The notes beneath the pieces are model-generated. The model was given only the letters and a program-made list of their open reading frames with translations. It did not search any database and had not been told where the DNA came from. A DNA stretch of 64,000 bases from Sphingomonas horti (GTDB taxonomy: Bacteria; Pseudomonadota; Alphaproteobacteria; Sphingomonadales; Sphingomonadaceae): assembly GCF_009753715.1 (NCBI RefSeq), contig NZ_WQMS01000014.1:87350-151349 (forward strand), in the 5' to 3' direction. Made by a program: the position numbers and the translations under genes. Shown piece after piece: positions 25,130-35,466 of the stretch. Within the stretch, counting starts at the first letter, position 1. Every line of letters starts with the position of its first letter.

Positions 25130-27352
25130 ATGTCCGAGATCACGCCCGAAATCGTCGCCGAGCACAGCCTCTCTCCCGAGGAATATGAGCGCGTCCTGCA
25201 CGCGCTGGGCCGCGCGCCGAACCTGACCGAGCTCGGCATCTTCTCCGTCATGTGGTCCGAGCATTGCTCGTACAAATCCTCGCGCGTGCATCTGAAGAAG
25301 CTGCCGACCAAGGCACCATGGGTCATCCAGGGGCCGGGCGAGAATGCCGGCGTGATCGATATTGGCGACGGCCTGGCCGCCATCTTCAAGATGGAGAGCC
25401 ACAACCACCCGAGCTATATCGAACCTTACCAAGGCGCGGCGACCGGCGTCGGCGGCATATTGCGCGACGTGTTCACGATGGGCGCGCGCCCCGTCGCGAG
25501 CATGAATGCGCTCCGCTTCGGCCAGCCGGACCATCCGAAGATGCGCCACCTGATCGCCGGCGTCGTCCACGGCATCGGCGGCTACGGCAATTGCGTCGGC
25601 GTGCCGACCGTCGGCGGCGAAGTGAATTTTCACTCCGCCTATGACGGCAACATCCTGGTCAATGCGATGACGGTCGGCATCGCGAAAACCGACAAGATCT
25701 TCTATTCGGCCGCCGCTGGCGTCGGGAACCCGGTCGTCTATGTCGGGTCCAAGACCGGCCGCGACGGCATCCATGGCGCGACCATGGCGTCGGCCGACTT
25801 CTCCGAGGATTCGGAGGAAAAGCGCCCGACCGTGCAGGTCGGCGACCCGTTCACCGAAAAGCTGCTGATCGAAGCCTGCCTGGAGCTGATGGCGTCGGAC
25901 GCGATCGTCGCGATCCAGGACATGGGCGCGGCCGGCCTCACGTCCTCCTCGGTTGAGATGGCGTCGAAGGGCGGCGTCGGCATCGAACTCGACATGGACG
26001 CGGTGCCGTGCCGCGAAGAGGGCATGACGCCCTACGAGATGATGCTCTCCGAATCGCAGGAGCGCATGCTGATGGTGCTGAAGCCCGGCCGCGAGGCCGA
26101 GGCGGAGGCGATCTTCCGCAAATGGGAGCTGGATTTCGCGGTGATCGGCCGCGTCACCGATACTGGGCGGATGGTGCTGACCTGGAAAGGCGACACCGTC
26201 GCCGATATCCCGCTGGGTCCTTTGGGCGACGACGCGCCCTGCTACGATCGCCCCTGGGTCGCGACGCCGAAACCCGCCCCGCTGGCCGACCTTCCCGACC
26301 AGCATATCGACATCGCCGCCGACCTGAAGGTGCTGATCGGCTCGCCCGACCTCGCCTCGCGCCGCTGGGTCTGGGAGCAGTACGACCATATGGTCGGCGC
26401 CGACACGGTGCAGCGCCCAGGCGGCGACGCCGCTGTCGTGCGTGTCCACGGCACCGACAAGGCGCTGGCGATCACGACCGACTGCACGCCGCGTTACTGC
26501 TTCGCGGACCCGGTCGAGGGCGGCAAGCAGGCGATCGCGGAAGCTTGGCGCAACCTGACCGCGGTCGGCGCGCGGCCGCTGGCGGCGACCGACTGCATGA
26601 ATTTCGGCAACCCGCAGCGGCCCGAGATCATGGGACAGTTCGTCGGCTGCATAGAGGGCATGGCGGAGGCCTGCACGAAGCTCGACATGCCGATCGTGTC
26701 CGGCAACGTCTCGCTCTACAACGAAAGCAAGGCGACCGGAGGCGGCTCCGCGATCCTGCCGACGCCGGCAATCGGCGCGGTCGGCTTGATCGACGACTGG
26801 ACCCGGTCGATGACGATCGGCTTCAAGGACATCGGCGACATCATCCTCGTCGTCGGCGACCGCACCGGCCATCTCGGCCAGTCGTTATGGCTGCGCGAGC
26901 TGCACGGCCGCGAGGACGGTCCCCCGCCGCCGGTCGACCTGGAGGCGGAGCGCCGCACCGGCGATTTCATCCGCGCCGCGATCGAGCACCGCCATGTCTC
27001 CGCATGCCACGACGTGTCGGACGGCGGCATCGCCGTCGCGCTGGCCGAGATGGCGCTGGCGAGCGGCATCGGCGCGATGGTCGACAAGCCCCAGCCCTAC
27101 CCTTGCGCCCAATCCTTCTTCGGCGAAGACCAGGGCGTCTATATCGTGACCGTGCCCGATCATGCGCTGGTGCCGTTCCTCGACACCGCTCTGGTGGCGG
27201 GCGTCACCGTCGAGCCGCTCGGCCGCACGATCAAGAACCGCCTGATCTTCGAGCGCCCGGACCGCGACTGCGTCGTCACCCTCGACGAGCTGCGCGCTTC
27301 GCATGAAGGATTCTTCCCCAAGCTGATGGGCGCGGACGCCGCGCTGGCATAG
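25130..27352 (+). CDS. purL: Phosphoribosylformylglycinamidine synthase subunit PurL
   Basis: 740 residues, the small PurL type that works with separate PurQ and PurS in the fourth step of purine synthesis. N-terminal LSPEEYERV and [12 protein letters not shown], the ATP site with [16 protein letters not shown], and the second half GDAAVVRV are all present. purQ and purS are not in the window. It is followed by the bfd-bfr iron pair but with its own regulatory palindrome between. Confidence 0.97.
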   Translation: MSEITPEIVAEHSLSPEEYERVLHALGRAPNLTELGIFSVMWSEHCSYKSSRVHLKKLPTKAPWVIQGPGENAGVIDIGDGLAAIFKMESHNHPSYIEPYQGAATGVGGILRDVFTMGARPVASMNALRFGQPDHPKMRHLIAGVVHGIGGYGNCVGVPTVGGEVNFHSAYDGNILVNAMTVGIAKTDKIFYSAAAGVGNPVVYVGSKTGRDGIHGATMASADFSEDSEEKRPTVQVGDPFTEKLLIEACLELMASDAIVAIQDMGAAGLTSSSVEMASKGGVGIELDMDAVPCREEGMTPYEMMLSESQERMLMVLKPGREAEAEAIFRKWELDFAVIGRVTDTGRMVLTWKGDTVADIPLGPLGDDAPCYDRPWVATPKPAPLADLPDQHIDIAADLKVLIGSPDLASRRWVWEQYDHMVGADTVQRPGGDAAVVRVHGTDKALAITTDCTPRYCFADPVEGGKQAIAEAWRNLTAVGARPLAATDCMNFGNPQRPEIMGQFVGCIEGMAEACTKLDMPIVSGNVSLYNESKATGGGSAILPTPAIGAVGLIDDWTRSMTIGFKDIGDIILVVGDRTGHLGQSLWLRELHGREDGPPPPVDLEAERRTGDFIRAAIEHRHVSACHDVSDGGIAVALAEMALASGIGAMVDKPQPYPCAQSFFGEDQGVYIVTVPDHALVPFLDTALVAGVTVEPLGRTIKNRLIFERPDRDCVVTLDELRASHEGFFPKLMGADAALA

Positions 27353-27359
27353 AGAAGAC

Positions 27360-27376
27360 TTGCGACTAAGTCGCAA
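27360..27376. promoter_or_regulatory. Candidate iron-responsive (Fur-like) operator in front of bfd-bfr
   Basis: TTGCGACT-A-AGTCGCAA: a perfect inverted repeat with 8-bp arms and a single central base, 19 bp upstream of the bfd ATG. It resembles alphaproteobacterial Fur boxes of the TTGCGAATNATTCGCAA type, and iron storage genes are classical Fur targets. Confidence 0.6.
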
Positions 27377-27395
27377 TAGCTGTACCTGCGCACTC

Positions 27396-27566
27396 ATGAT
27401 CGTCTGCAACTGCAATGCGATTCGCGAGCGCCAGGTGCGGGAAGCTGCCCGCTCCGGCTGTGCCGATCCGCTGTCCGCCTATGCCTCGCTCGGCCGCCGC
27501 CTTCGGTGCGGGCAGTGCGTGCCCTATGCCCGGCAGATCATTGAAGAGGAACGCGACGCGGCCTAG
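27396..27566 (+). CDS. bfd: Bacterioferritin-associated ferredoxin
   Basis: 56 residues with the [2Fe-2S] cysteines of the BFD family: VCNCN at the N-terminus and RCGQC later. Bfd binds bacterioferritin and passes electrons to it so that stored iron is released. Start chosen at MIVCNCNAIRE, the conserved N-terminus; the open frame begins earlier. It is 24 bp upstream of bfr, behind a palindromic Fur-like site. Confidence 0.9.
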   Translation: MIVCNCNAIRERQVREAARSGCADPLSAYASLGRRLRCGQCVPYARQIIEEERDAA

Positions 27567-27590
27567 GGTCTCCCGAACAGGAGGACCGGC

Positions 27591-28070
27591 ATGCAGGGCG
27601 ATCCGAAGGTCATCGAATATCTGAACGACGCGCTCAAGAACGAGCTGACGGCGATCAACCAGTATTTCCTGCACTACCGCATGCTCGATCATTGGGGCGT
27701 GCAGCGACTCGCCAAGTTCGAATACGGCGAATCGATCGACGAGATGAAGCACGCCGACTGGCTGGCGGAGCGCATCCTGTTCCTGGAAGGCCATCCCAAT
27801 TTCCAGATGCTCGGCCGGCTCAGGATCGGCGAGACGGTGGAGGAAGTGCTGCGCTCGGACCTGCAGCTGGAGCAGGAAGCGATCCCGCTGCTCCGCGACG
27901 CCATCCAGCACTGCGAATCGGTCCGCGATTATGTCACCCGCGACCTGCTGAAGCGCATCCTCGAGAATGAGGAAGAGCATGTCGACACGCTCGAGCGGCT
28001 GTTCGACCAGATCAAGCTGATGGGCATCGAGAACTTCATCCAGCTCCAGTCGAAGCCGGCGGAGGAATAG
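27591..28070 (+). CDS. bfr: Bacterioferritin
   Basis: 159 residues, normal length. Diiron ligands E18, E51, H54, and the later E/H pair in ENEEEH are present, and the haem ligand M52 is conserved. A 24-mer haem-containing iron store in the cytoplasm. Cotranscribed with bfd. Confidence 0.97.
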   Translation: MQGDPKVIEYLNDALKNELTAINQYFLHYRMLDHWGVQRLAKFEYGESIDEMKHADWLAERILFLEGHPNFQMLGRLRIGETVEEVLRSDLQLEQEAIPLLRDAIQHCESVRDYVTRDLLKRILENEEEHVDTLERLFDQIKLMGIENFIQLQSKPAEE

Positions 28071-28073
28071 CGC

Positions 28074-28502
28074 TCAGCCCGCGCGGCCGAACACCGCCTT
28101 GCGGCCGAAGCCGGCGCCGGGGCGGCGTTCCATCAGCGGGTTGGTCTCCCGATCGAACATCTGCATCGTCTGCTCGAACATCGGGCGGAGCTGCACCACG
28201 TCGGGGATCAGCTCGTCCGGCGTGGTGTGGAGCTCGACGCAGCGCCGCGCGACCATCTCGATCCGCTCGGCGATCGCGGCCAACGGCTCGGCGCCGAACT
28301 GCCGCGCCTCACCCTTCAGCGTGTGCGCCGGGCGGACCAAAGCGGCCGCGCTCTTGTTGCGCATCGCTTCCTCGATCACGTCCAGCGACTTGACGCCGTC
28401 TTCCTTGAAATAGCCGAGGATGCGGACGAAGCCCGAGCCCAGCTCGGCGCGCGCCTGGTTGAAGGCGTTCCAGTCGATCAGCGAAGCAGTGTTCCCGGCC
28501 AT
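28074..28502 (-). CDS. Histidine phosphotransfer (Hpt) domain protein
   Basis: 142 residues. A single Hpt domain with the phosphorylatable H60 in AHTLKGEARQFGA. The C-terminal 25 residues are Arg/Gly-rich and disordered. It would relay phosphate between a hybrid kinase and a response regulator; neither is in the neighbourhood. Convergent with bfr, 3 bp apart. Confidence 0.85.
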   Translation of the reverse strand: MAGNTASLIDWNAFNQARAELGSGFVRILGYFKEDGVKSLDVIEEAMRNKSAAALVRPAHTLKGEARQFGAEPLAAIAERIEMVARRCVELHTTPDELIPDVVQLRPMFEQTMQMFDRETNPLMERRPGAGFGRKAVFGRAG

Positions 28503-28544
28503 GGGACGAGCTTTAGGCCGTTCAGGTAAACAGTCGGTTGCGGT

Positions 28545-29903
28545 TCAGCCGCGATCGAACGGGTTCTTCGGCGCCCGCATCGTCAGCCGCACCGGCACCG
28601 CGCCGAAGCCGAGGTCCCGCCGGATGCCGTTGACCAGGTAGCGGCGATAGCTTTCGGGCAGCAGGTCGACGCGGGTGCCGAACAGCACGAAGCCGGGCGG
28701 CCGCGTCTTCGCCTGGGTGATATAGCGCGGCTTGATCCGCTTGCCGCCGGGCGCGGGCGGCGGGTTCTTCTCGATCGCCGCCTCGAACCAGCGGTTGAGC
28801 TCGCCGGTCGGCACCCGCCGCGACCAGGCGTCGCGCGTCTCGAACGCGACCTTCAGCAGCGTGTCGAGGCCCTTCCCCGTCGCCGCCGAGACGGTCAGCA
28901 CCGGCAGGCCCTTCACCTGCGCCAGCCCTTCCTCCAGCGCCGCCTTGACCCCGTTGAACAGCGCGCTCGGATTCTCCGCCACGTCCCATTTGTTGAGCGC
29001 GATGACGAGCGCGCGCCCTTCCTGCAGCACCGAATCGGCGATCCGCAGGTCCTGCGCCTCGAGGCCGCGGGTGGCGTCGAGCAGCAGCACCACGACCTCG
29101 GCGAAATCGACCGCACGCAGCCCGTCCGCGACCGAGAGCTTTTCCAGCTTGTCGACCACGTTCGCGCGCTTGCGCATGCCGGCAGTGTCGATCAGCCGGA
29201 TCGGCCGCCCCTCCCATTCCATGTCGATCGCGATCGAATCGCGCGTGATCCCGGCCTCGGGCCCGGTGATCATCCGCTCCTCGCCCAGGATGCGGTTGAC
29301 GAGCGTCGACTTGCCCGCGTTCGGCCGCCCGACGATCGCGAGCTTCAGCGGCGCGGACGGATCGTCCTCGTCAAACGCCTCCTCCGGCTCGTCCCCGTCG
29401 CGCTCCAGATAGGGGAGCAAAGCCTCGAACAGGTCGGCGACGCCTTCGCCATGCTCGGCCGAGATCTGGACCGGCTCGCCGAGCCCCAGCGCCAGCGCCT
29501 CCAGCGCGCCCTGCTCGCCCGCGCGCCCTTCGGCCTTGTTGACGGCAAGCACCACCGGCCGGTCGGCGGCGCGGAGCCAGCGGGCGATCTCCTCGTCCAG
29601 CGGCACGACGCCCGCTCGGGCATCGACCAGGAACAGCGCGACGTCGGCCTCGCGCACGGCAGCCTCCGTCTGCACGCGCATCCGGCCGGGCAGCGACTGC
29701 GGGTCCTCGTCCTCGAACCCGGCCGTGTCGATGACGCGGAAGTCGAGGCCGATCAGATGCGCTTCCCCCTCGCGCCGGTCGCGCGTGACGCCGGGCCGGT
29801 CGTCGACCAGCGCCAGCTTCTTGCCGACAAGCCGGTTGAACAGCGTCGACTTGCCGACATTGGGCCGGCCGACGATCGCGACGGTGGGAAGGGGACGAGG
29901 CAT
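28545..29903 (-). CDS. der: Ribosome-assembly GTPase Der (EngA)
   Basis: 452 residues with two tandem GTPase domains. First P-loop GRPNVGKST at residues 10-18, second GRPNAGKST at about 192, each followed by its DTAG and NK(A/W)D motifs, then the C-terminal KH-like domain ([17 protein letters not shown]). Needed for 50S subunit maturation. Confidence 0.97.
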   Translation of the reverse strand: MPRPLPTVAIVGRPNVGKSTLFNRLVGKKLALVDDRPGVTRDRREGEAHLIGLDFRVIDTAGFEDEDPQSLPGRMRVQTEAAVREADVALFLVDARAGVVPLDEEIARWLRAADRPVVLAVNKAEGRAGEQGALEALALGLGEPVQISAEHGEGVADLFEALLPYLERDGDEPEEAFDEDDPSAPLKLAIVGRPNAGKSTLVNRILGEERMITGPEAGITRDSIAIDMEWEGRPIRLIDTAGMRKRANVVDKLEKLSVADGLRAVDFAEVVVLLLDATRGLEAQDLRIADSVLQEGRALVIALNKWDVAENPSALFNGVKAALEEGLAQVKGLPVLTVSAATGKGLDTLLKVAFETRDAWSRRVPTGELNRWFEAAIEKNPPPAPGGKRIKPRYITQAKTRPPGFVLFGTRVDLLPESYRRYLVNGIRRDLGFGAVPVRLTMRAPKNPFDRG

Positions 29904-30150
29904 GGGGCGCCCCCGTTAGCGCGTGAGGGCGGCGAAGGGAAATGCGGCGGCGAAAGGTAACGAAAGTCACGCCACGTCCACGGCGAAAGCGTTACCTTCC
30001 GCGGGGGAAATTCACTCCCCGGGGCGCCGGGCGGCGTGCCGCGCGCCGGCCTGCGGTGATCCGAACAATTCGAAAGAGCCGACACGGACTGTGGCACGGC
30101 GGCGGGCGTGTAGGACAGGATTTTTTCTCTCTCCGAAGGAGAGTGACACG
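29904..30150. other. der upstream region, no gene seen
   Basis: About 250 bp containing a 26-bp sequence (29950-29975) that is 23/26 identical, in inverted orientation, to 17281-17306 at the 5' end of the Y-family polymerase gene. The rest has no convincing coding potential; a TTTTTTCTCTC tract precedes the repeat array. Confidence 0.5.
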
Positions 30151-30588
30151 CACCTCTCCCATAGGGAGAGGTCGAGACGCGCGTGAGCGCGTCCGGGTGA
30201 GGGGCCTGGCGCTATACGGAGAGGTCCGACCCCCTCACCCCGCTCGCGCTTTGCGCGAGTCGCCCTCTCCCTTTGGGAGAGGGTTGCGCACCTCTCCCAT
30301 CGGGAGAGGTCGAGTCAGGCGCCAGCCTGACCGGGTGAGGGGCTGGGCGCTATACGGATAGGTCCGAACCCCTCACCCCGCTCGCGCTGGCGCGCGAGTC
30401 GCCCTCTCCCTTTGGGAGAGGGTTGCGCACCTCTCCCATCGGGAGAGGTCGAGTCAGGCGCCAGCCTGACCGGGTGAGGGGTTGGCGCTATACGGACAGG
30501 TCCGAACCCCTCACCCCGCTCGCGCTGGCGCGCGAGTCGCCCTCTCCCTTTGGGAGAGGGGAGCCGCCTCTCCCTATGGGAGAGGGAC
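30151..30588. repeat. Family B palindromic repeats: three tandem units and a half unit
   Basis: Units at 30151-30283, 30289-30422 and 30428-30560, period 138-139 bp, then a half unit near 30566. Each unit has a terminal stem CCTCTCCCAT.GGGAGAGG at both ends and inner arms CGGGTGAGGGG / CCCCTCACCCCG around the loop GGCGCTATACGGA. Units 2 and 3 are nearly identical. The array lies directly upstream of the frameshifted methyltransferase gene. Apparent reading frames through it encode repetitive Arg/Gly peptides and are not real genes. Confidence 0.9.
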
Positions 30589-30624
30589 GCGTTCTGTGCT
30601 TAGGTGGCGGCCGGGAGGGCCTGC

Positions 30625-32279
30625 GTGACCAACAAGCTGTTCTACGGCGACAATCTCGGCGTGCTGCGCGAGCATATCGCGGACGAGAGCGTCGATCTCG
30701 TCTATCTGGACCCGCCATTCAACTCGAACGCCAACTACAACATCCTGTTCAAGTCGCCGAAGGGCGCCGCCGCCGACAGCCAGATCGAGGCGTTCGAGGA
30801 CACCTGGCATTACGGCCCCGAAGCCGCGCAGGCGTTCCACGAAGTGATGACCAGCGGCAACACCGATGTCGCCAACCTGCTCCGCGCGATGCAGGAGTTT
30901 CTGGGCCAGAACGACATGATGGCCTATCTGGCGATGATGGCGGTGCGGCTGATCGAGCTCCACCGCGTGCTGAAGCCGACCGGCAGCCTGTATCTGCACT
31001 GCGACCCGACCGCGTCGCACTACCTGAAGCTGTTGCTCGATGGGGTGTTTGGGGCGGACAAGTTTCGCAATGAGGTGACGTGGAAGCGCACCTTTGCTCA
31101 CGGCTCTGCGAAGCCGTTCGGTCCCGTCCACGATACGCTTCTGTTCTACAGCAAGTCAGACCAATACCTCTGGAATGATATCAAGGTCGGCCATGACGAG
31201 GGATATATTGAAAAGCACTTTCGATCGTTCGACGAGGCGAAGCAGGATCGGTTTCAAGCGATTTCTCTAACCGGGGCCGGTGTCCGTAATGGGACAGCGG
31301 AAAGGAGTGGCGCGGCGTAAACCCGACCGGCGTCGGACGTCACTGGGCCATCCCAAAGGCAATTTTGGAGAGAGAGGGAATCGAGAGTGGATCGCCGCAG
31401 GAGAATCTGGACGCGCTAGACCAAGTTGGGCGGATCGCATGGCCTGCGATCGACGGAGGAACTCCGAGACTGAAATGGTTCGTTTCGGATTTGGACGGGA
31501 CTCGGATTGGAGACGTGTGGACTGATATTCCGCCCATATCGGCCCAAGCGAAAGAGCGCCTCGGCTACCCCACCCAAAAGCCGCTCGCCCTTCTCGAACG
31601 CATCATCTCCGCCTCGTCCAACCCCGGCGACGTGGTGCTCGACCCGTTCTGCGGCTGCGGCACGGCGGTGCATGCGGCGCAGAAGCTCGGGCGGCAGTGG
31701 ATCGGGATCGACGTGACCTATCTCGCGATCGGCCTGATCGAGCGGCGGCTGAAGGAGGCCTTTCCCGGCATCGCGTTCGAGGTTGTCGGCGAGCCCAAGG
31801 GGCTGATGGATGCCGAGCATCTGGCCGAGACCGAGCCGCACCAATTCCAATACTGGATCACGCAGAAGATCGGGGGCCAGCCCTATCAGGGCGGGCGCAA
31901 GGGCGCCGACCGCGGCATCGACGGCTATGTCTATTTCACCGGCCACGACCGCAAGACCGAGGCGGCGATCGTGTCCGTGAAGGCTGGGCGCAATGTGGGC
32001 GTGGCGATGGTGCGCGATCTGAAAGGCGTGATCGAGCGGGAAAAGGCGCCGATCGGCATCTTCGTCTGCGTCGTGAACCCCAGCCGCGAAATGGAGCGCG
32101 AAGCCGCCGCCGCCGGCATGTACGAAGCCGCCGACGGGCGGACCTATCCCCGCCTGCAGATCTTCACGCTGGCCGAGCTGTTCCAGGGCCATCTGCCCAA
32201 GGTGCCGCTGCTCGACCGCCAGGCCGGCTTCCGGAAAGCGAAGCGCGAGGAAAGCGGGGTGCAGGGCAGCTTGTTGTGA
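30625..32279 (+). pseudogene. DNA methyltransferase (beta class) with C-terminal Mrr-like domain, frameshifted
   Basis: Two reading frames, 30625-31320 and about 31294-32279, make one protein if a single base is added at the GGG run 31291-31293 (expected [21 protein letters not shown] across the break). Motif order is DPPF (residues 29-32) first and [13 protein letters not shown] (SAM site) late, as in beta-class N6-adenine or N4-cytosine methyltransferases. The C-terminal part has GIDGYVYF and VSVKAG, resembling Mrr-type nuclease domains. The start is a GTG at 30625 behind GGAGG; a GTG at 30604 is possible. Bases about 31065-31545 are less GC-rich than both flanks. It could be a decayed gene, a sequencing error or, less likely, a switchable gene. 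Confidence 0.8.
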
Positions 32280-32282
32280 GCC

Positions 32283-32585
32283 GCCTCTCCCATGGGGAGA
32301 GGGCGTGCGTTACCTCTCCCATGGGGAGAGGTCGAGACGCGCGATAGCGCGTCCGGGTGAGGGGTTGGGGGCGTGACGTCGAGCTCCGCACCCCCTCACC
32401 CCGCTCGCGCTGGCGCGCGAGTCGCCCTCTCCCTTTGGGAGAGGGTTGCGCACCTCTCCCATCGGGAGAGGTCGAGTCAGGCGCCAGCCTGACCGGGTGA
32501 GGGGTTGGGGGCGTGACGTCGAGCTCCGCACCCCCTCACCCCGCTCGCGCTGGCGCGCGAGTCGCCCTCTTCCTATGGAAGAGGG
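32283..32585. repeat. Family B palindromic repeats: half unit and two units
   Basis: A half unit near 32283-32303 and units at 32311-32443 and 32450-32585. Ends are as in the upstream array, but the central loop is the variant GGCGTGACGTCGAGCTCCGCA instead of the GCTATACGGA form. It separates the methyltransferase from the DUF559 gene; I see no gene within. Confidence 0.9.
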
Positions 32586-32600
32586 AACGAGGGGAATCAC

Positions 32601-32951
32601 ATGGCCAAGCGCTTGACGCCTGTTGCCCGGAAGTTGCGGCGGGGGCGGACGGAGGTGGAGGACCGGTTGTGGCAGCGGCTGCGGAATCGGCAGGTCGAGG
32701 GGGCAAAGTTTCGGTTTCAGCGGCCGGTTTCGGGATCGGTCGCGGACTTTGGCTGCGATGAGGTGAAGCTGATCGTGGAGCTCGACGGCGGGCAGCATGC
32801 CGGTCAGGTGGAAGCGGATCGGGCGCGAACGCTCTCGCTGGAGCAGGCGGGCTATGTGGTGCTGCGGTTCTGGAATTCGGATGTGACGGAGAATCTGGAC
32901 GGGGTGCTGGAGGAGATCAGGCGCACGGTGCTGATCGCGCGGGGGCGATGA
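32601..32951 (+). CDS. DUF559 (Vsr-like endonuclease fold) protein
   Basis: 116 residues. ARKLRRGRTEVEDRLWQRLRNR, then KFRFQRPV, VADFGCDEVKLIVELDGGQH and VLRFWNSDV are the conserved blocks of the DUF559 family, whose fold resembles the very-short-patch repair endonuclease. The Asp, Glu and His expected in the PD-(D/E)XK-like centre are present. It is bracketed by family B repeats on both sides, so it looks like a small cassette. Substrate unknown. Confidence 0.88.
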   Translation: MAKRLTPVARKLRRGRTEVEDRLWQRLRNRQVEGAKFRFQRPVSGSVADFGCDEVKLIVELDGGQHAGQVEADRARTLSLEQAGYVVLRFWNSDVTENLDGVLEEIRRTVLIARGR

Positions 32952-33080
32952 CACCTCTCCCATGGGAGAGGTCGAGACGCGCGGGAGCGCGTCCGGGTGA
33001 GGGGTTTGGCGCTATACGGAAGGTTGCGGGCCCCTCACCCCGCTCGCTTCGCGAGTCGCCCTCTCCCTATGGGAGAGGGA
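32952..33080. repeat. Family B palindromic repeat, single unit
   Basis: Starts one base after the DUF559 stop. Same architecture as the other units, with the GGCGCTATACGGA loop and terminal stems CCTCTCCCATGGGAGAGG and CCCTCTCCCTATGGGAGAGG. Confidence 0.88.
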
Positions 33081-33087
33081 AAAGAGA

Positions 33088-33128
33088 AAGGGCCGGGGAG
33101 CTTGGTGCTCTCCGGCCCTTCGTTTTTT
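33088..33128. terminator. Bidirectional intrinsic terminator between DUF559 gene and groL
   Basis: Arms AAGGGCCGGGGAGC and GCTCTCCGGCCCTT with one mismatch, loop of five bases, TTTTTT at 33123-33128 on the + strand, and a T-rich CTTTCTCTTTTT on the - strand. It can serve both the DUF559 gene and the convergent groL. The following 110 bp hold two further hairpins (near 33147 and 33209) and no gene. Confidence 0.85.
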
Positions 33129-33241
33129 GCTTCGGGACGGGGCGCGGGAGTTAATCCCGCGCCGTCGGTCGCCCCGGAGGGGCGCCGGCCGGACCGGTTC
33201 GAGTCCCGCGCTAGCTGCACGCTAGCGCGGGCCGAACTCGG

Positions 33242-34900
<1,659 letters not shown>

Positions 34901-34908
34901 CTATTCCT

Positions 34909-34964
34909 GTGCTCCGGCGCAGCCCGGAGCGTTGCGAGCAGGGCTCCGGCCTTCGCCGGAGCAC
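34909..34964. repeat. Nested inverted repeat in the groS-groL gap
   Basis: Outer arms GTGCTCCGGCG and CGCCGGAGCAC (11 bp, perfect) enclose a second pair CCGGAGC / GCTCCGG. It ends about 24 bp before the groL ATG. It may set the groS:groL ratio by mRNA processing or partial termination, or be a dispersed repeat of its own family. Confidence 0.75.
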
Positions 34965-34980
34965 GGCGCGCGGGTTGAAA

Positions 34981-35268
34981 TCAGCCGACGATCCCGAGGA
35001 TGTCGGATTCCTTCATGATGATCAGGTCTTCGCCGTTGACCTTGACCTCGGTGCCCGACCATTTGCCGAACAGGATGCGGTCGCCGGCCTTCACGTCCAG
35101 CGGGGTGACCTTGCCGTCCTCATTCTTGGCGCCGCCGCCGACGGCGACCACTTCGCCTTCCTGCGGCTTTTCCTTGGCGGTGTCGGGGATGATGATGCCG
35201 CCGGCCGTCTTCTCCTCGGCCTCGACACGGCGAACGAGCACGCGATCGTGCAGCGGACGAAAGTTCAT
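34981..35268 (-). CDS. groS: Co-chaperonin GroES
   Basis: 95 residues starting [15 protein letters not shown], with the mobile loop [19 protein letters not shown]. The upstream open frame beyond this ATG crosses the CIRCE operator and is not coding. A GGAGGG ribosome-binding site precedes the ATG. Confidence 0.97.
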   Translation of the reverse strand: MNFRPLHDRVLVRRVEAEEKTAGGIIIPDTAKEKPQEGEVVAVGGGAKNEDGKVTPLDVKAGDRILFGKWSGTEVKVNGEDLIIMKESDILGIVG

Positions 35269-35296
35269 CTGGGTTTTCCCTCCAAAACTAGGACTG

Positions 35297-35323
35297 TTGG
35301 CACTCAGCCGCGGCGAGTGCCAG
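35297..35323. promoter_or_regulatory. CIRCE operator (HrcA site) upstream of groS
   Basis: TTGGCACTC, nine bases, GAGTGCCAG: the arms TGGCACTC/GAGTGCCA match perfectly. This is the CIRCE inverted repeat (consensus TTAGCACTC-N9-GAGTGCTAA) that the repressor HrcA binds in heat-shock control. It is 29 bp upstream of the groS ATG. Confidence 0.92.
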
Positions 35324-35466
35324 CGAGGGCCATATGTGACCGCGTTCATGGGTCGTCAAGGCGCGGCGGCCGGCAAATTCGGGGCATGCCGCGGGCCTTG
35401 CACGGCCGGCTTGAAAAGCGCAGCGCCACGCTGGATTGTCGGACGGCAACAGCGAGGCGGTGTTTC

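Noticed and set aside
29942..30718. Open frames through the repeat arrays encoding repeated TSPIGRGR-like peptides
   Set aside because: They are readings of the repeat itself in several frames on both strands, have no ribosome-binding sites and match no family.
30151..32585. Tandem palindromic arrays that look CRISPR-like at first sight
   Set aside because: The units are about 139 bp long, complete inverted repeats with no short unique spacers, and no cas genes are nearby.
33190..33235. GGTTCGAGTCCC resembling the T-loop of a tRNA 3' end
   Set aside because: No acceptor stem, anticodon arm or D-arm can be built around it; the neighbouring sequence is a simple inverted repeat (CCCGCGCTAGC / GCTAGCGCGGG).
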